Origin: Novosphingobium terrae
GTDB lineage: Bacteria; Pseudomonadota; Alphaproteobacteria; Sphingomonadales; Sphingomonadaceae
Reading direction: 5' to 3'
Length of the DNA: 64,000 bases
Assembly (NCBI RefSeq): GCF_017163935.1
Contig: NZ_JABVZR010000002.1
Location: forward strand, 1,674,001 to 1,738,000
Below the pieces are notes generated by a model. The model saw nothing but the letters and a program-made list of their open reading frames with translations. It had not been told where the DNA came from and did not search any database. Of this stretch, positions 61,453 through 64,000 are shown piece by piece. How positions within the stretch are numbered: the first letter of the stretch is position 1; each line of letters begins with the position of its first letter. A program made the translations under genes and the position numbers.

Positions 61453-62241
61453 TCAGGCGTGCTGGCGTTCAGCCTCGTGGAGGAAGGCCGTGAACACCTC
61501 ATTGAAGGCGTCTGGCGCATGCTCTTGCGGGAAGTGGTGCGGGCTATCGATGCGCACATAACGGCCACCGGTGATTTCGGCGGCCTTTTCGCTGCTGGCA
61601 TCGATGCCCGGGTTCCATCCGCCCGATACGGTGAGCAACGGGATGCCGTTGGCCTTCACCGCCTCGACCAGCTCGCGCACCCGTTCGGGCGTGGGCAGCT
61701 TGATGGCGGAGAGGCCACGGCCCACGGCCTCCTGCTCTGCGACGCCGCGCCTGCCGCGGATGCCTTCGGGAATGCCCGCAACTTTCGAGAAGCGCACCGC
61801 CAGATCGGCCAGCGAGGTGGCGCCCTGCATCGCCTCGCCCATCTCGCGCAGGAATGTCTGCGTGCGCGGATCATCGAGCGTGAGATGCTGCATGGCCGCC
61901 TCGATCAGCGTCAGCGAGCGCACCGCCTGGGGCCGCGCCGCTGCTGCCGCCAGCGCCACCAGACCGCCGTAGCTGTGGCCGACCAGATGGCCGCCATCGC
62001 CCAGCAGATCGGCGGCCCACAGGCCGTCCAGCTCGAAATCGTCGGGCCGCCCGGCCGAGGGGCTCTGGCCATGGCCGGGGCGGTCGGGCACCAGCACCTG
62101 CCAGCCTTGGTCGCCCAGCACCTGCTGAGCCGAGAAATGCGCGTCGCCGCCCACGGAGGAGCCCTGCGCGCTGCCATGCACCATGACGATACGGCTGCCC
62201 TGCTGGCCCCAGCGGGTGATGTGAAGATCGGGGTTGGTCAT
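61453..62241 (-). CDS. Alpha/beta hydrolase (meta-cleavage-product hydrolase-like)
   Basis: 262 residues. Oxyanion region MVHGSAQGSS, nucleophile elbow GHSYGGL, and catalytic His in SPHHFPQEHAPDAF near the C-terminus; the Asp between is in GGWNPGIDAS or near it. The family includes C-C hydrolases of meta-cleavage pathways. ATG 62241 follows GGAGGAG. It lies between the VOC and FAD monooxygenase genes, consistent with hydrolysis of a ring-fission product. Confidence 0.85.
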   Translation of the reverse strand: MTNPDLHITRWGQQGSRIVMVHGSAQGSSVGGDAHFSAQQVLGDQGWQVLVPDRPGHGQSPSAGRPDDFELDGLWAADLLGDGGHLVGHSYGGLVALAAAAARPQAVRSLTLIEAAMQHLTLDDPRTQTFLREMGEAMQGATSLADLAVRFSKVAGIPEGIRGRRGVAEQEAVGRGLSAIKLPTPERVRELVEAVKANGIPLLTVSGGWNPGIDASSEKAAEITGGRYVRIDSPHHFPQEHAPDAFNEVFTAFLHEAERQHA

Positions 62242-62269
62242 CGCAAACTCCTCCTGCAAACTGTGGGGA

Positions 62270-62884
62270 TCAGCCCTTGAACGGGGCCGCCATGAAGGGT
62301 GTCATCCGCTTGGCGACGCGATCGCGCCAGACGCCATAGGGCTCGAAACCGGGGGATTTTTCACACATGGCGCGGGTCTGTTCGTAGATGCCCTCGTCGC
62401 TCAGCGAGAAATCGAGCGGGATGAGGAAGGGCTGGTCCATGTACCAGTCTGAATCGACGAAGAATTCCAGATTGTTGCCTTCCGGATCATGGGCATAGAT
62501 GCTCCATGCGATGCCGTGGTTGCCGGGGAAGATGTGGTTGGCCCCATCCTCCTGCAGGCGCTGATGGATGTCGCGCAGATCCGCGATGCTGCCCATCTTG
62601 AAGGAAATCTGGTTGATGCTGGGGCCGAACTGGGTGGCATGCACATTGTCTGGCAGGGCGGGCGGGCGGCCCGTGGCCAGCACGATCTGGTGATGGTCCA
62701 GCGGATCGCGCGAGAGGAACACCAGCTTCATGCCCATGTCCAGCTCGCCGCGATCGGTGACTGTAAAGCCCAGCACATCGGTGTAGAACCGCTCCATACG
62801 GTCGATGTCGATGACGCTGAGCCCCATATGGCTGAACATCAGATTGGGCGCGGAGCGGGCGGCGGGGGGATGGGCGGGGCTCAT
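62270..62884 (-). CDS. VOC-family protein (extradiol dioxygenase-like)
   Basis: 204 residues. One and a half VOC modules: FSHMGLSVIDIDRMERFYTDVLGF with the first ligand H19, later LDHHQIVLATG with a second His, and HDPEGNNLEFFVDSDW with the metal-binding Glu. It fits type-I extradiol/BphC-like or glyoxalase-fold enzymes, shorter than two-domain BphC. ATG 62884 has GGAGAG in front. In context it is the likely ring-cleavage enzyme. Confidence 0.8.
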   Translation of the reverse strand: MSPAHPPAARSAPNLMFSHMGLSVIDIDRMERFYTDVLGFTVTDRGELDMGMKLVFLSRDPLDHHQIVLATGRPPALPDNVHATQFGPSINQISFKMGSIADLRDIHQRLQEDGANHIFPGNHGIAWSIYAHDPEGNNLEFFVDSDWYMDQPFLIPLDFSLSDEGIYEQTRAMCEKSPGFEPYGVWRDRVAKRMTPFMAAPFKG

Positions 62885-63021
62885 CATTCTCTCCGTGAAG
62901 ATCTGCCAGAGGGCGTCTTCTTGCCTGCGAATGTGGAGGAGAGAGCCTCTCTTCAAAAGATGGCAAAGCAGGCTTCATGATACTCCAGCAGGTTCATGAG
63001 GCCGGTGGTGTGACCTGCCCA

Positions 63022-63051
63022 TCAGCCGCCCCCCGGAAGGGAGACGGCTGA
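63022..63051 (-). terminator. Stem-loop after the P450 gene
   Basis: TCAGCCG/CGGCTGA with G-U pairing inward forms a stem of up to 13 pairs around a four-base loop. It lies 15 bases after the P450 stop on the minus strand. No T-run follows. Confidence 0.45.
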
Positions 63052-63065
63052 CAAGGGGCGCGCGT

Positions 63066-64000
63066 TCACGCCACCAGAGCGCAGTCGAGCGAGGCAAGGC
63101 CGCGCAATGTGTTGTGCGGGCGGCGGACCGGGTTCGACGCCTCGATCCGCCGGACCTTGCGCGCCATCGTCTCAAGGATGACCGAGATTTCAAGCTTGGC
63201 CAGATGCATGCCGGCGCAGACATGCGTGCCCATGCCAAAGCCGAGGTGGTCGCTCGGGCGGCGATGGATGTCGAAGCGCTGAGGATCGGGGAATTTGTCG
63301 GGGTCGCGGTTGGCGCAGGCATAGAGCATCAGCACCCGCGCTCCCGCCGGAATGCGGACATCGCCGACCTCGACATCGGCGGTGACATGCCGGGAAAAGG
63401 CGCGGATCGGCGATTCAATCCGCACCACCTCATTGATCGCATGGGGGATCAGCGCCGGGTCCTCGCGCAGCAGGTCCCATTGGTCGGGATGGGCTGCGAA
63501 GAGTTCCAGCGCCGCGCTGGTGGCGTTGATCGTGGTGTCGAGCGCGGGGGTGAGATAGTCGATCAGCATCATCCTTGCCGTGTGCTCGCTGATCGTTCCG
63601 GCATCCGCCGCGATGAAGAGCGCCTCGCCCCATCCGCCCGGGATCAGCGAGGCGCGGTCAAGCCGTTCGAGGACATAGCCGATCACATGCTGGGCGATCT
63701 CCAGACCTTCCAGCGTGCGCGCATTCTCGATGGGGCCGAAGGCGTTGAAGATCGCGGCGGCCCATTCGAGCATGTTCCGGCGTCCCTCCTCGTTGAGCCC
63801 GACCAGCTCCGTCACGATGGCCAGCGGGAGGTAATGCGCCAGTTCGGCCACGCCATCGAAGCTGTCGCGGGTGAGCAGGGTATCGATCTTGTGTTCGACC
63901 AGCGCCTCCAGACGGGGCCTCAGCTCGGCCAGCGCCTTGGGCATCAGGGGCCGGGCGAACAGGCGGCGCATGGCCAGATGCTGGGGATCGTCGCTGCACA
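63066..64000 (-). CDS. Cytochrome P450 (N-terminus cut by window)
   Basis: At least 311 residues of a soluble bacterial P450 are visible; the frame continues past base 64000 (CSDDPQHLAMRRLFAR). I-helix YLTPALDTTINATS with the DTT oxygen-activation residues, ExxR in NEVVRIESPIR, and the haem-binding loop HLGFGMGTHVCAGMHLA with the axial Cys. No ferredoxin or reductase is next to it here; the ferredoxin system at 2.9-4.4 kb is on the far side of the window. It probably hydroxylates or demethylates the cluster's substrate. Confidence 0.93.
   Translation of the reverse strand, partial: CSDDPQHLAMRRLFARPLMPKALAELRPRLEALVEHKIDTLLTRDSFDGVAELAHYLPLAIVTELVGLNEEGRRNMLEWAAAIFNAFGPIENARTLEGLEIAQHVIGYVLERLDRASLIPGGWGEALFIAADAGTISEHTARMMLIDYLTPALDTTINATSAALELFAAHPDQWDLLREDPALIPHAINEVVRIESPIRAFSRHVTADVEVGDVRIPAGARVLMLYACANRDPDKFPDPQRFDIHRRPSDHLGFGMGTHVCAGMHLAKLEISVILETMARKVRRIEASNPVRRPHNTLRGLASLDCALVA

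Noticed and set aside
59994..61493. 499-residue + frame over the FAD monooxygenase
   Set aside because: Antisense to clear FAD-binding motifs; no ribosome site.
1..64000. CRISPR arrays, tRNA or rRNA genes
   Set aside because: No regularly spaced direct repeats and no tRNA cloverleaf or rRNA stretch was recognised by eye; a tRNAscan or CRISPR search could still find one.

Overview
The window is GC-rich DNA with dense, frequently overlapping genes. Two TonB-dependent receptors, a MucR-type regulator, several aromatic oxygenases and a Ti/RP4-type trb conjugation cluster together suggest a sphingomonad alphaproteobacterium (Novosphingobium or Sphingobium-like). That placement is an inference from gene content; the window has no rRNA or tRNA gene to confirm it.

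Layout. (1) 1-4.4 kb: the 3' part of an aromatic catabolic operon, all on + and mostly with start/stop overlaps. It holds a ring-hydroxylating dioxygenase alpha subunit (cut by the window edge) and beta subunit, a flavin reductase, a 2-keto-4-pentenoate hydratase, a [2Fe-2S] ferredoxin and a ferredoxin reductase. A decayed hydrolase and a short inverted-repeat element follow. (2) 5.1-9.6 kb: a siderophore-type TonB receptor divergent from two tandem PstS-like periplasmic binding proteins. (3) 9.6-15.6 kb: a response-regulator relic, a PhoP/PhoQ-like two-component pair divergent from a small OB-fold protein across an 18-bp perfect palindrome, a duplicated-fold membrane protein and two envelope proteins of unknown role. 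(4) 15.6-22.2 kb: an accessory stretch with a SRAP (YedK) relic, a fusion of a GHKL ATPase to a PD-(D/E)XK-like nuclease, an HNH endonuclease, a large unknown gene frameshifted in a G7 tract, and another unknown gene. This is the best candidate for an undescribed (possibly defence) system. (5) about 22.6-48.2 kb: the conserved core of an integrative and conjugative element. It carries ardC split by a group II intron, DUF2958, a ParB-like protein, a MucR protein with a histone-like tail, DUF736, HU, a probable oriT region, a VirD2-type relaxase, TraG, a ribbon-helix-helix protein, trbBCDEJLFGI, DUF2274 and an AlpA-type protein. A tyrosine integrase lies at 48.7-50.1 kb beyond an efflux-gene relic. 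(6) 50.2-64 kb: chromosome-like genes (yaiI, an aminopropyltransferase-like protein, a DAPG-hydrolase-like protein, rarD), then a second catabolic cluster. That cluster holds a TonB receptor, a LysR regulator, two single-component-type Rieske oxygenases, DUF1330 and EthD small proteins, a FAD aromatic monooxygenase, an alpha/beta hydrolase, a VOC protein and a cytochrome P450 cut by the right edge.

How they work together. The first operon encodes a whole electron chain (FAD reductase to ferredoxin to Rieske oxygenase) plus a lower meta-cleavage step. The second cluster looks like uptake (TonB receptor), regulation (LysR), demethylation or hydroxylation (Rieske, P450, FAD enzyme), and ring-cleavage and hydrolysis (VOC, alpha/beta hydrolase) of an unidentified aromatic compound; no dedicated Rieske reductase is visible. 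The mobile element has processing (relaxase), coupling (TraG) and mating-pair formation (Trb) functions but no replication gene, ParA, TrbK or TrbH here, which fits an integrated element rather than a plasmid.
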